A stretch of 53,430 nucleotides of DNA from an uncultured Burkholderiales bacterium (GTDB taxonomy: Bacteria; Pseudomonadota; Gammaproteobacteria; Burkholderiales; Burkholderiaceae_C), in contig CAIMUZ010000174.1 in the NCBI GenBank assembly GCA_903844775.1, positions 1-53,430 of the forward strand, in the 5' to 3' direction. The notes under the pieces were generated by a model. That model saw only the letters and a program-made list of their open reading frames with translations. It was not told the DNA's origin and searched no databases. The position numbers and the translations under genes are program-made. This document shows positions 41,733 through 51,083 of this stretch, piece by piece (the first letter of the stretch is position 1; each line of letters begins with the position of its first letter).

Positions 41733-42654
41733 CTTCAATTCCTTCTTTCATTGTCACCGGAGCTGCATTTTGAGAATGCCCATCGGCAAACAAAACGTCA
41801 AGCAGGCCACGCGCGTCCAAACCATTGAGGGCTATCAATGCCCCACTGAGAGGGTCATCACTTTTGAGTAAATTCCCACTGTCACGAATGCTTGTGACAT
41901 AGAGCGTGCTCAGATCTTCGCCACCAAAACAAGGGCACGTTGGATAGGGCACGGGCACCTTGATCAGCTGAACTAATGCGCCCTCTGACGAAAAACAAGC
42001 CACATGACCCGTTAAAACCATCGCTACCCAAAGCCTGCCTTCAGCATCGACTGTGGCCCCATCTGGGCCAGAATCGAAGAGGCGGGTGTCAATGAAATTT
42101 TCTCGAGGGCCCACTTCACCCGTTCTAGGCTCATAGGCATAGCGCCAAATTTGGCGGGCTAGACTATCGGCAAAATACAACCAACGACCATCGGGGCTAA
42201 AACAGGTGGTGTTGGACACACAAAAGCCTCGATCTATTTCTTTGACCGAGCCAGTGGCTTCAATTTGATACAGCATCGCATGCTGCTCATGCCTACCCAA
42301 AACCAAAGAGCCTAGGCAAAGCCGGCCCGCCTTGTCGGTACGTCCATCGTTCAGTCGCATGCGTTCAGCGGGGTGTTCAATGGCAATAAAAGAAGTGAAG
42401 CTGCCAGTGCTTGTGTCCAAAAACTGTAGATCGTTTTGTAAGGCCACCAAGATGCGCCCGCTTTCACACAAAGCAATAGAGCCAATGTCGTGAGGCGTAT
42501 TCCAACTTTGATAAGCACCAGACTCAGGTTGAAGACGCTGCACCAAACGACGACGTGAGTCGATCCAATAGAGACATTGATCGCGACTGTCCCACAGCGG
42601 TGATTCACCTAAGTCGTCCCGCTGGGGTAACACAATGTCAATGGTCAATGGCAT
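41719..42654 (-). CDS. SMP-30/gluconolactonase-like family protein
   Basis: A six-bladed beta-propeller hydrolase of 311 residues. Metal-site segments seen are LGESPLWDSRDQCLYWID (Glu17, the family metal ligand), MRLNDGRTDKAGRLCLGS (Asn/Asp) and SGPDGATVDAEGRLWVAM. Members hydrolyse lactones. In this operon a lactonase would open the ring made by a Baeyer-Villiger monooxygenase such as the one at 52792, which shares the TetR block. The substrate is inferred. It starts 36 bases after the ligase gene. Confidence 0.85.
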   Translation of the reverse strand: MPLTIDIVLPQRDDLGESPLWDSRDQCLYWIDSRRRLVQRLQPESGAYQSWNTPHDIGSIALCESGRILVALQNDLQFLDTSTGSFTSFIAIEHPAERMRLNDGRTDKAGRLCLGSLVLGRHEQHAMLYQIEATGSVKEIDRGFCVSNTTCFSPDGRWLYFADSLARQIWRYAYEPRTGEVGPRENFIDTRLFDSGPDGATVDAEGRLWVAMVLTGHVACFSSEGALVQLIKVPVPYPTCPCFGGEDLSTLYVTSIRDSGNLLKSDDPLSGALIALNGLDARGLLDVLFADGHSQNAAPVTMKEGIEDESI

Positions 42655-42690
42655 AGGGTCAATTGCACAGGTTTAGATCAAGAATTTGAA

Positions 42691-44343
42691 TCACGCAATA
42701 TCGGTGGACAATTTAAAATCTTTGAAGCGTTCACGCAAAGTGGTTTTTAGCAATTTTCCAGTTGCTGTATGCGGCAACTCGTCTACAAAAATGACATCGT
42801 CTGGTAACCACCAACGCGCAACCCGATGACTCAAAAACGCCAACAATTCATCAGAGGTCACTTCTTGATTTGGTTTTTTAATCACAATCAGTAATGGACG
42901 TTCTTGCCACTTGCTGTGGGCCACACCAATGACGGCCGCTTCCTGAACGCTGGGATGACCCACGGCTGCATTCTCAAGGTCAATCGAGGAAATCCATTCG
43001 CCGCCAGACTTAATCACATCTTTAGAACGATCTGTAATTTGAACAAAGCCATCAGGGTCAATATAGGCTACATCTCCTGTACTGAACCAGCCTTGCGCAT
43101 CGAGTGCAGTGCCAGCTTCGCTGCCAAAGTAGCCTGATAAGACCCAAGGCCCGCGCACACGTATTTCACCAACAGACTTTCCATCATGGGGCAAGCGCTG
43201 GCCTTCTGCGCCAAAAACAGCCACTTCAACACCAAAGATAGCCCTGCCTTGACGAGCCTGAACATCAAATCTTTCTTGCAATGTGATGCCCTGATGTTTG
43301 GGCAGCAAATTGGCCACCGTGGCAACCGGACTGGTTTCAGTCATGCCCCAGGCCTGAATGACAAATACGCCCAGTAAGTTTTCAAACTTTTCAATCATCG
43401 CCCGGGGTGCAGCGGAACCTCCCACCACGACACGTTGAAGTTTCAAAGACTTGAGATCAATCTGATTTGAATTCTGCTCAATGTATTGAAACAGACCCAG
43501 CCAAACTGTTGGCACACCCAAAGAAAATGTACACCCTTCATTGACCATCCTTGCAAATAATTTATCGCCTGTTAAGCCTGAACCGGGCAAAACCAATTTG
43601 GCGCCACACATGGCAGAGGCGTAAGGCACGCCCCATGCATTGACATGAAACATGGGTACCGACAACAAAACCGAGTCGCGCGCAGACAAAGCCAAACCAT
43701 CGGTTGCACAAATGGCAAACGAATGAAGCAATGTAGAACGATGGCTGTACAACACACCTTTAGGATTGCCTGTGGTACCCGAGGTATAGCACATGGACGA
43801 CGCTGTTTCCTCGTCCAAAGCAGGCCATTCGTAATGGTTGGATTGGTTCGCAATCAGAGACTCATAGCAATGCAAATTGGGCAAGTCAAGCGCAGGCATT
43901 TGATCAGGACGGCACAGCGCAACATACTTCTTAACAGAGGTAAGTTGGGGTGCTAATTTCACCAACAAATCGCCAAAATCCAAATCAAAAAAAACGATCC
44001 CATCTTGGGCATGGTTCAGTATGAAGGCAATTTGTTCTGGAAACAGTCTTGGATTGACGGTGTGCAATACAGAGCCAACGCCCGCTACGGCATAGTACAA
44101 CTCCAAGTGTCGGTCCGTGTTCCAAGCCAAAGTTGCCAAGCGATCGCCGGCGCCTACACCCAGGCTGGGCAATGCATGCGCCAATTGCGAAGCACGCTGA
44201 GCCACGGTTCGCCAATTGCTGCGGCGCTCTTCGCCCCCGTAAAGATAAGACACAATTTCAACATCGCCGTGGTAGGTGGCGGCATGGGTCAGCAAACTCG
44301 AAATAAGCAGAGACCTTTTTTGCATTAATCCATGAAGACTCAT
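42691..44343 (-). CDS. AMP-forming acyl-CoA synthetase
   Basis: An ANL-superfamily acyl-CoA ligase of 550 residues that joins a carboxylic acid to CoA with ATP. Motifs seen are the P-loop [18 protein letters not shown] (about 180-200), [10 protein letters not shown], the [13 protein letters not shown] and [13 protein letters not shown] hinge region, and the C-terminal catalytic Lys in [10 protein letters not shown]. It is of the medium/long-chain subgroup. It overlaps the SnoaL-like gene by 4 bases (ATGA). It would activate the acid that enters the acyl-CoA dehydrogenase step encoded upstream. Confidence 0.92.
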   Translation of the reverse strand: MSLHGLMQKRSLLISSLLTHAATYHGDVEIVSYLYGGEERRSNWRTVAQRASQLAHALPSLGVGAGDRLATLAWNTDRHLELYYAVAGVGSVLHTVNPRLFPEQIAFILNHAQDGIVFFDLDFGDLLVKLAPQLTSVKKYVALCRPDQMPALDLPNLHCYESLIANQSNHYEWPALDEETASSMCYTSGTTGNPKGVLYSHRSTLLHSFAICATDGLALSARDSVLLSVPMFHVNAWGVPYASAMCGAKLVLPGSGLTGDKLFARMVNEGCTFSLGVPTVWLGLFQYIEQNSNQIDLKSLKLQRVVVGGSAAPRAMIEKFENLLGVFVIQAWGMTETSPVATVANLLPKHQGITLQERFDVQARQGRAIFGVEVAVFGAEGQRLPHDGKSVGEIRVRGPWVLSGYFGSEAGTALDAQGWFSTGDVAYIDPDGFVQITDRSKDVIKSGGEWISSIDLENAAVGHPSVQEAAVIGVAHSKWQERPLLIVIKKPNQEVTSDELLAFLSHRVARWWLPDDVIFVDELPHTATGKLLKTTLRERFKDFKLSTDIA

Positions 44344-44882
44344 GCAGACTCCTTTTTGATTTGCAAGCTGGCAAACAATTCGTATACAGCATCGCGCGGA
44401 AAGCGACCGCCTGTAGGCTGCCTCAATTCAAAGCTTTCTGACGTCAAAGGACCTGGCAACTGAGTTTTTCGCTGCCAGTCGTACACCACAGTTCGGGCAG
44501 CAACACGCCACTCGCCATGGCGTTTTTCAAATCGGTCGACATAGCGGCCACACAACATAGTTTCCTGGGGTTGTCCTTTTGCATCGATCTCTTCTTGATA
44601 GGCAGTGAAATACGACTCGACAGCAGCCACATCGCCATGCAACTCAATCAGAATATTGCTGATTTGATGCACCATTCGACCCGCTTGTTGCAGTTTCACC
44701 AAGGCCATGTCAATGAAGCCGCTTGCTGTCCCTTTATAGGCGCCGTGATTGTCGGTGGCATCCGGCCAATAGGCTGCGCGTAATGCTTTTTCCTCTAATC
44801 GATCAATCCCTCGGCAATAAAGAAACAAGCAATCTCGAATGGCTTCTCTGTCAAGCAGCGTTTGTAGGGTGTACTGGGTCAT
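44340..44882 (-). CDS. SnoaL/NTF2-like domain protein
   Basis: A small alpha+beta barrel protein of 180 residues, in the SnoaL-like 4 group judging from LLDREAIRDCLFLYCRGIDRLEEKALRAAYWPDATDNHG, a common opening of these proteins. Relatives include polyketide cyclases, dehydratases and dioxygenase small subunits, and many occur in terpenoid, steroid and aromatic gene sets without known activity. The Tyr/Asp pair and His in the cavity region (GRMVHQISN) are kept. It lies between the synthetase and ligase genes of the operon. Confidence 0.78.
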   Translation of the reverse strand: MTQYTLQTLLDREAIRDCLFLYCRGIDRLEEKALRAAYWPDATDNHGAYKGTASGFIDMALVKLQQAGRMVHQISNILIELHGDVAAVESYFTAYQEEIDAKGQPQETMLCGRYVDRFEKRHGEWRVAARTVVYDWQRKTQLPGPLTSESFELRQPTGGRFPRDAVYELFASLQIKKESA

Positions 44883-44900
44883 CTTTTGATCTCCTATGTT

Positions 44901-46991
44901 TCAAAGGTCTGCCTGTAAAGTAATGACAGCATCAAGGCACACGGCTCCCTTTTGTTGAACCAACATGGGATTGATGTCAATACTTTGCAATTGGTCTGCA
45001 TGTGCCATGGCAAATTCAGACAAACGGCACAACGCGTCAATGACCGCCGATTCGTCGGCAGGCTGACTCCCGCGCCAGCCTCGTAACAAGGCCGTCGAGC
45101 GTACTTGATTCACCAAGGCTTGCGCCCTGAGAGTTGTGAGAGGCGCCGAAGCCAGAGCCACATCCCGGAACAACTCGACTGCCGTGCCACCTGCACCGTA
45201 CAAGATCATGGGGCCAAAAGTAGGGTCGACTTGCACCCCCAAAATAGTTTCAACGCCACCCTTGACCATGGGTGTGATGAGGACACCATCGAGCCTGGCA
45301 GTGGGTACATGAAGTTGGGCACGGGAAATTAAAGTGTCAAAGGCTATTTTGACTGCCGCAGCGTCTTGTAAATTGAGTAGCACGCCACCCATTTCTGTTT
45401 TATGCAAAATATCGGCAGATGCAATTTTGGCAACCACCGGAAATCCAATTTCAGCAGCAAACTTGACAGCAGCTTCCGACGTACTACAAACCTGCTCTGG
45501 CAGCACCGAAAGGCCCGCCATCTTGAGAACGTTTTTAGCCGCCACTTCTGTGCCCACATCTTTCAAAGCTGAAACCTTTGCTTGCGTGCCAGGCAATGTG
45601 TACAAATTATTGCGTCGATCGGCCATTCGTGCGGCTGCACCCATTGCCACCATCGCACGCGTCGGATCTGCAAACACAGGAATACCAATGGCTTCTAATT
45701 TCTCATTTGACTCAGGGGACGACAACATGACCAACACCAAATCTTGATGGGGATACTGAATTCTCAACTCTGCCAATCGATCAATGGTGCTGGCAAAACG
45801 CGCTGGCGCCAAACCAGAATGCGCCAAGTATGCAAACACGGTACCGTAATCACCATGTGCCATCATGATTTCGATGGTACGTGGTACACCATCGGGCAAA
45901 GAAGTGACTTGCGCTGTCATGTCCAGCGGGTTGGCGGCCACAGCAAACGGTAACAAAGCTTTTGAAGCTGCCACAGCATCTGGTGTCAAGGCCGGCATAC
46001 TGAGACCAAGATCGCCCGCATGGTCGGCCATGAGCACGCCAATGCCACCCGAACCCGTAATGATGCCAATCGCTTGATTGGGCGGCAAACGGCCAGTGAC
46101 GGTGCAGTAGTAGGCTATGTCTAACATTTCCTCAATTGAATTGGGACGATATGCGCCACATTCCTGAAAGACCACGTCAAAGACCGCATCGTTACCCGCT
46201 AAAGAGCCCGTATGCGTGCTTGCAGCGGCTGCCCCCAACTCTGTGCGACCCACCTTCATCACTAAAACTGGTTTTCCAGCGGCTGCCGCCTTTAACAAAG
46301 CGGCGCGCAAACGCTGTCCATCTCGGCATGATTCCAGGGCGGCACAAATGACTTTGGTTTCAGGATCTTCCGCCAAGTAATCGATGCATTCAGCCACATC
46401 AATGTCGGCCTCATTGCCCGTGGCAATGATTTTACTGAGACCCAAACCGCGCAAAGTGGCCATGCCGTAAGCGCATGAACCAAAAGCACCGCTTTGAGTT
46501 GCCAATGAAATTGAACCGCTGCGAGGCTGCAAGCCATATAGCGCTGTAGAGAATGTGGCGAAGTACCGTGTCTCGACATTGAGCAAACCCAAAGAGTTGG
46601 GGCCCAGCATTCTCACACCAGCATCACGGCACATGGCCTTGAGCTTGTCTTGTGCCTCGCGGCCCTCGTCGCCCATCTCAGCAAATCCCGATGTCAGCAC
46701 AACGACGCAGCGAACACCTTTTGCAATCGATTCACGAACTGCAGATTCGACGCCAGGCGCAGGCACCACGACCACTGCTTGATCAACGGATCCAGGAATA
46801 TCCAGCACGCTGCCATACGCAGGCAAGCCTTGAATTTCTGTAGCACCACTTTTGTTGATGGGATAGATGGCACCTTCAAACTTGGCTTCTAACAAAAAAC
46901 GAAGCAAGCGTCCCCCAATGCGATCAGGGTCGGAAGAGGCACCAATGATCGCAACAGATTGCGGAACAAAGACAGGCTGAAGGGAGTGCAT
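44901..46991 (-). CDS. NDP-forming acyl-CoA synthetase, fused subunits
   Basis: An acetate-CoA ligase (ADP-forming)-like protein of 696 residues with alpha and beta parts fused. The N-terminal CoA-binding Rossmann domain begins VAIIGASSDPDRIGG. The phosphohistidine segment is STHTGSLAGNDAVF near residue 255. The ATP-grasp domain is C-terminal (FPVVAKIASADILHKTEMGGV). It would interconvert an acyl-CoA and the acid with ATP formation or use. A second CoA-activating enzyme beside the AMP-forming ligase hints at two different acids in the pathway, or at energy recovery. It starts 15 bases after the acyl-CoA dehydrogenase stop. Confidence 0.9.
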   Translation of the reverse strand: MHSLQPVFVPQSVAIIGASSDPDRIGGRLLRFLLEAKFEGAIYPINKSGATEIQGLPAYGSVLDIPGSVDQAVVVVPAPGVESAVRESIAKGVRCVVVLTSGFAEMGDEGREAQDKLKAMCRDAGVRMLGPNSLGLLNVETRYFATFSTALYGLQPRSGSISLATQSGAFGSCAYGMATLRGLGLSKIIATGNEADIDVAECIDYLAEDPETKVICAALESCRDGQRLRAALLKAAAAGKPVLVMKVGRTELGAAAASTHTGSLAGNDAVFDVVFQECGAYRPNSIEEMLDIAYYCTVTGRLPPNQAIGIITGSGGIGVLMADHAGDLGLSMPALTPDAVAASKALLPFAVAANPLDMTAQVTSLPDGVPRTIEIMMAHGDYGTVFAYLAHSGLAPARFASTIDRLAELRIQYPHQDLVLVMLSSPESNEKLEAIGIPVFADPTRAMVAMGAAARMADRRNNLYTLPGTQAKVSALKDVGTEVAAKNVLKMAGLSVLPEQVCSTSEAAVKFAAEIGFPVVAKIASADILHKTEMGGVLLNLQDAAAVKIAFDTLISRAQLHVPTARLDGVLITPMVKGGVETILGVQVDPTFGPMILYGAGGTAVELFRDVALASAPLTTLRAQALVNQVRSTALLRGWRGSQPADESAVIDALCRLSEFAMAHADQLQSIDINPMLVQQKGAVCLDAVITLQADL

Positions 46992-47006
46992 GATGGTTAG
47001 AAAATG

Positions 47007-48119
47007 TCAGGTTGATTCGGACAAAGTTTGTACAGTTAGCCAGTCAAGGCATTCTGAAGACCCACCCTGTTGCAAGCTGCCATTCATGGCTTGCATCGCA
47101 AGGCGAGCGACTAACGACTCCCAGCTCATGCCCATACCACCATGCAATTGAATAGAAGACTCCGCAACCAATCTTGCCAGACCCGCCAGGTACAGCTTTA
47201 TCAAAGTTATTTTGTAGGGGTCATCGTTCAGACCGTGCTCATCGATGTGCTCGATATGATTGAGCACTAAGCCTCTCGCATTTTCATACGCCACGTACAT
47301 TTCGACTGTGCGATGTCGCAAGGCTTGGAAGCTAGACAAAGCTACGCCAAATTGTTGACGCGTGTTGAGATACTCAATGGTCAATTCAATCATGGCCGCA
47401 GCGGCGCCCACCGTTTGAACACACGACATCAAAGCACCCACTTGTCGCGCTTTTGAAATCGCGCTGACAGCAGCAGCCCCTTGGAGCAACAACTGATCGG
47501 CAGAAATCGTGAGTCCGCTCAGCGCAACATCCCCATACTGACGGTCATCAACACCGGTATAACGCTTAACCCGACTTGCCACTTGAGTCCAGGGAAGCAT
47601 GACCAACCTAGAGTCTTGCGATGCCAGCTCACGCGCACGAAAAAGCACATGTGTGGCGGGCTCAGACAAATCAATGGCCAATAAATCACCTTGCAATACA
47701 AGATTTGCATCGACCCAAGGCGCGGTCACGCGACCAGGCCCTTTTTCGCCCGCATCCAATGCGGTACAAACAGATACCTCTCCCAACATCAGCGCGTTCA
47801 ATAATTCAGCGGCTTGCCTGTGTGCTTTAGCAGCAGTTAAAAGAACTGGCGCAACGGCACAGCGATCGACCAGTGGTGCGCCATGGCCTTGACGGGCAAC
47901 GGCCTCCAAGATGGCTGCTAAATCTTGAACTCTTGCACCCACACCCCCGTCGTCTTCAGCAACGATGACGCCCTGCCAACCCAAGCCCAACATTTGTTGC
48001 CATTTTGAGGAGGGTGTATTTTCATCGGATGGCACAGTTTTCAACACATCTTCTTGCGCTAAGCGCAAGGCTGTATCGTAGAGATCTCCCGCAAAAAGCG
48101 GCGTGGAACGAAACGACAT
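47007..48119 (-). CDS. acyl-CoA dehydrogenase, smaller partner
   Basis: An acyl-CoA dehydrogenase-fold flavoprotein of 370 residues. The N-terminal helical domain is shortened and the FAD/substrate middle domain is poorly conserved (no SEPxAGSD-type motif), but the C-terminal domain is clear: LNTRQQFGVALSSFQALRHRTVEMY and SIQLHGGMGMSWE, which holds the likely catalytic base. It is separated from the next acyl-CoA dehydrogenase by 2 bases. Adjacent unlike pairs form alpha2beta2 heterotetramers in steroid side-chain degradation, where active-site parts are divided between chains. The same is likely here. Confidence 0.86.
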   Translation of the reverse strand: MSFRSTPLFAGDLYDTALRLAQEDVLKTVPSDENTPSSKWQQMLGLGWQGVIVAEDDGGVGARVQDLAAILEAVARQGHGAPLVDRCAVAPVLLTAAKAHRQAAELLNALMLGEVSVCTALDAGEKGPGRVTAPWVDANLVLQGDLLAIDLSEPATHVLFRARELASQDSRLVMLPWTQVASRVKRYTGVDDRQYGDVALSGLTISADQLLLQGAAAVSAISKARQVGALMSCVQTVGAAAAMIELTIEYLNTRQQFGVALSSFQALRHRTVEMYVAYENARGLVLNHIEHIDEHGLNDDPYKITLIKLYLAGLARLVAESSIQLHGGMGMSWESLVARLAMQAMNGSLQQGGSSECLDWLTVQTLSEST

Positions 48120-48121
48120 GC

Positions 48122-49333
48122 TTAAACTCCAAAAATATCGCGCGCGATGACATTCTTTTGCACTTCACTGGTACCCCCAGCAATAGTGCGCGACCGATAA
48201 AACAAATACGTGTGCAATAGCTGGCGCTCGATGTCCAAGTCATCCGATCCCTCGGCATCAGGTGTGCTGGGGATCAGTCTAGTTGCATAGTGGGGTGCGA
48301 CCAGGTCGTAGGCCAAGCTTGAAATTTGCTGGGACAGTTCTGTGCAGTGCAATTTCAGCGCAGAGGATTTAGAAGATCGTAAAGTGCCACTCATCTCTTC
48401 TGTGATGGCGCTCATGAGCATTTCTTTGGCACCCATGGCAGACGCTTTGGCATTTAGCAAGCGAGAAATGGCAGACAGCAATGTGGGTGTTGCACCTGAC
48501 TCTTTGACTTTTGACCGAATCAAGGTTTCTACTTGTTGCAATTGGCGAAGCAACCTTGGCACCATTGCAGGCGACAATCGTTCACGGTCAAGCAAGAACT
48601 TGGCGCAAGCCCAACCACCGCCTTCTTCGCTGATTCGATTCAATACAGGCACTCTAACATCGGTCAAAAAAACTTCATTGACGTGATGCCACTGATCGAT
48701 TGTCCGAATAGGTTTGACTACAATGCCAGGCGCATTGACTGGAACCAAAAGTAAAGTGATGCCGGCTTGTTTGCGCCCTTCCGTCGAGGTGCGAACCAAG
48801 GTGTACATCATGTCAGCCTCATGCGCGTGAGATGTCCAAATTTTTTGACCCTTTATCACATATTCATCACCCTCTAAAACAGCTGAGGTTCGAAGGGAGG
48901 CCAAGTCAGAACCTGCTCCAGGCTCTGAGTAACCTTGACACCACCACTCGGTACCGTCCAAGATGCGGGGCAAGAAGCGCGCTTTTTGCTCAGGCGTTCC
49001 AAAATGCATGATGACCGGGCCAATGTGTCCCAGGCCATGGTGATACAAGGGCGGACAATCCAGTTCTGCACTCACCTCTTCAAACAAGTAACGTTGCCGC
49101 AGATCCCAACCCGTACCACCTTCTTCGATGGGCCAATTGGGCGCAGACCAGCCTTTGGTGTGCAATATTTTTTGCCACTCAGCAAACTCAGTCCTGCCAA
49201 TTTTTTGATTGCTAAAAACTTTATCGCGAAGGGCTTGAGGACAATTCGCAACCATGAACTCCGTCAAGTCATGACGAAACTTCACATAATCAATGCTGCT
49301 GATGTCTGGGTCATTTAAACTGTATTCAGTCAT
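48122..49333 (-). CDS. acyl-CoA dehydrogenase, larger partner
   Basis: An acyl-CoA dehydrogenase of 403 residues introducing an alpha,beta double bond into an acyl-CoA with FAD. Seen are QGYSEPGAGSDLASLRTSA and IKGQKIWTSHAHEADMMYTLVRT in the middle domain, and the ending FYRSRTIAGGTSEVQKNVIARDIFG, typical of the FadE17-like subgroup in steroid and terpenoid clusters. It is the first gene of the 12-gene operon. A promoter with the TetR-block operator in its spacer lies 50-80 bases upstream of the ATG at 49333. Confidence 0.92.
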   Translation of the reverse strand: MTEYSLNDPDISSIDYVKFRHDLTEFMVANCPQALRDKVFSNQKIGRTEFAEWQKILHTKGWSAPNWPIEEGGTGWDLRQRYLFEEVSAELDCPPLYHHGLGHIGPVIMHFGTPEQKARFLPRILDGTEWWCQGYSEPGAGSDLASLRTSAVLEGDEYVIKGQKIWTSHAHEADMMYTLVRTSTEGRKQAGITLLLVPVNAPGIVVKPIRTIDQWHHVNEVFLTDVRVPVLNRISEEGGGWACAKFLLDRERLSPAMVPRLLRQLQQVETLIRSKVKESGATPTLLSAISRLLNAKASAMGAKEMLMSAITEEMSGTLRSSKSSALKLHCTELSQQISSLAYDLVAPHYATRLIPSTPDAEGSDDLDIERQLLHTYLFYRSRTIAGGTSEVQKNVIARDIFGV

Positions 49334-49381
49334 GGGTGGTCATGCGTGTAATGGAAATTCTCGAAGGAATTGAATGATCTT

Positions 49382-49410
49382 AATTTACTTTACGACCGGT
49401 AAGTTTCCAA
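49382..49410 (-). promoter_or_regulatory. promoter of the 12-gene operon with TetR-block operator, site 2
   Basis: Read on the minus strand, TTGGAA (49410-49405) and TAAATT (49387-49382) are separated by 17 bases. The spacer is almost entirely the inverted repeat ACTTACCG-GT-CGTAAAGT (49404-49387). A repressor bound there would block RNA polymerase. The ATG of the acyl-CoA dehydrogenase lies 49 bases downstream of the -10. Confidence 0.6.
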
Positions 49411-49456
49411 CCCCGTAAAAACCCTTAGCAACGTTTAAATTCAGAGTAGAACCGGC

Positions 49457-50155
49457 TCAATCAAGTAAGCCATGAAGCACGATATCTACAAACTGATCGA
49501 CCACCACCGGGGGCGTTAACTTACCCTTAGGGTTATGCCATCGGCTCATGGAGTTAACAGCGGCCAGCAGAACCCGCCCCGCCATCGCAGGATCGACTTT
49601 TCGAAAGTGTCCACTTTCAACACCCTCGAGGATAAAACCGCGCAATAGTTTTTCATATTGATCCCGAAGTGCCACCGCTTTGGCTTTGGAGGGTGAATCA
49701 CCGTGAGTGCGAAAAGCATTTGAAGAGGCAATCCAAGCCTCGCGGTTGTGCTGGTAGTTTTCGGCTGTCGTGATCATGAAAGTCCTGACTTTGGCCTCGG
49801 GCGAATCGACCTCTGCACAAGCATCTTTCACTTGATTGACCAAGGCTTCCAGTGACTCCAGCACAATCTTGGCAAAAAGCGACTCTTTATTGGGAAAGTG
49901 ATAATAAAGTGCAGCCTTGGTGACCTTGGCCTCCTCGGCGATATCCCGAAGAGAGGTGCCACTAAAGCCTCGCTCCGAAAACAGTCGACAGGCGATACCC
50001 AACAACTGAATCTGTCTGTCATCTCCTCGAGACGTTGCGGCAGAGGTCTGCATGGCGATTTTTCGCGATGATTTCGCTGCGGTTTTAGTGACAAGCTTAG
50101 ATGCAGTTTTCCCTGCAGATTTCACTGCAACTTGTAATGCTTTATGAGTCGCCAT
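49457..50155 (-). CDS. TetR family transcriptional regulator with basic N-terminal extension
   Basis: A TetR-type repressor of 232 residues. The helix-turn-helix is standard (ACRLFSERGFSGTSLRDIAEEAKVTKAALYYHFPNKESLF, about residues 54-92), followed by the helical ligand domain. Before it lies an unusual stretch of about 45 residues rich in Lys, Ala, Ser and Thr (VKSAGKTASKLVTKTAAKSSRK), reminiscent of histone H1-like tails. The ATG at 50155 is chosen over the track start because GGAG lies nearby upstream. It follows the hydratase gene by 80 bases and probably shares its promoter, which has an operator copy, so autoregulation is expected. The inducer is perhaps an acyl-CoA. Confidence 0.9.
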   Translation of the reverse strand: MATHKALQVAVKSAGKTASKLVTKTAAKSSRKIAMQTSAATSRGDDRQIQLLGIACRLFSERGFSGTSLRDIAEEAKVTKAALYYHFPNKESLFAKIVLESLEALVNQVKDACAEVDSPEAKVRTFMITTAENYQHNREAWIASSNAFRTHGDSPSKAKAVALRDQYEKLLRGFILEGVESGHFRKVDPAMAGRVLLAAVNSMSRWHNPKGKLTPPVVVDQFVDIVLHGLLD

Positions 50156-50235
50156 GAATGCTCCAGATTGATGCCACCGGTAGTCCCACCCGATCAAACC
50201 AAAAACCGTAGCTTATCGCAAGTCCAGCAAGGTTT

Positions 50236-51009
50236 TTAACGGCCCACAAACTTAGGCTCTCGCTTTTCTAAAAATGCCAATTGGGCTTCGCGAGTGTCCT
50301 CAGTTTTAGACAAGGCCACCGTATTGCCTTGCTCATAGCGATAGGCATCTCGCACAGGCATGACCTCTGTCATGCGAGCAGCTTCCTTTGCCAGGCGCAA
50401 AGCGGTCGGGCTCTTGCTAGCAATCTCTTTGGCAAGGTCCATGCAATATGGCATCAATTGATCAGCAGGCAATGAGGCCTCTACCAAACCCAAACGATAC
50501 AACTCATCACCACTGACCTTCATGCCCGTGAAGAACATACGGCGAGCTCTGGACTGGCTGAAATACTTGCGCACAAAGGTGAGACCACCGGCCAGTCCCA
50601 CGTTAATTTCCGGCATGGAGACATAGGCATCTTGTGATGACACCCAAATATCAGACGCCATGACCAAGCCAAAACCTGCGCCCATGGCGGGACCATTGAT
50701 GGCCGCAATAATGGGTTTACTGCACTCCGCCACAGCGTAATAGCTTTCTCGCACCAATCGATTGTGACGACCATACGCGCCCGGCTTACCTGCCAAGTTG
50801 GGACGCTCGCGAATGTCAGCGCCAGCGGAAAAGACTTTTCCAGAACCCGTTAAAACAATGACACGCACTTCGTCCATGTCTGACAACAAATCAAACAGCT
50901 CTGTAATTTCTGCGCGGTTTTCGGCATTTTGTGCGTTAACAGGCGGACGGTTCAAGGTGACGACAGCGATGTAGTCAGCAATCTCAACTTTCAGTGTGTT
51001 GTATTCCAT
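50236..51009 (-). CDS. enoyl-CoA hydratase/isomerase family protein
   Basis: A crotonase-fold protein of 257 residues. Oxyanion-hole segments are GSGKVFSAGADIRER and INGPAMGAGFGLVMASD. The first hydratase glutamate is replaced (GAGFG), and the second is kept in VSMPEINVGL. The ending LAFLEKREPKFVGR is typical of the family. Probably hydrates the enoyl-CoA made by the paired dehydrogenases, although the one-glutamate pattern leaves isomerase or hydrolase activity open. It is driven by a promoter with a TetR-block operator and followed by the tetR gene. Confidence 0.87.
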   Translation of the reverse strand: MEYNTLKVEIADYIAVVTLNRPPVNAQNAENRAEITELFDLLSDMDEVRVIVLTGSGKVFSAGADIRERPNLAGKPGAYGRHNRLVRESYYAVAECSKPIIAAINGPAMGAGFGLVMASDIWVSSQDAYVSMPEINVGLAGGLTFVRKYFSQSRARRMFFTGMKVSGDELYRLGLVEASLPADQLMPYCMDLAKEIASKSPTALRLAKEAARMTEVMPVRDAYRYEQGNTVALSKTEDTREAQLAFLEKREPKFVGR

Positions 51010-51047
51010 GGTGTTTCCAAATGAGTCAAAAAGAATGTTCGAGGAAA

Positions 51048-51076
51048 AGCTTACCTGTCGGCAAGTTACCTGTCAA
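51048..51076 (-). promoter_or_regulatory. promoter of the hydratase-tetR unit with TetR-block operator, site 3
   Basis: On the minus strand a perfect TTGACA (51076-51071), a 17-base spacer and TAAGCT (51053-51048). The inverted repeat, GCTTACCT-GT-CGGCAAGT on the plus strand (51049-51066), covers the spacer and -10. A second half-site (TTACCTGTC, repeated 15 bases on) covers the -35. Confidence 0.6.
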
Positions 51077-51083
51077 GGCAACT

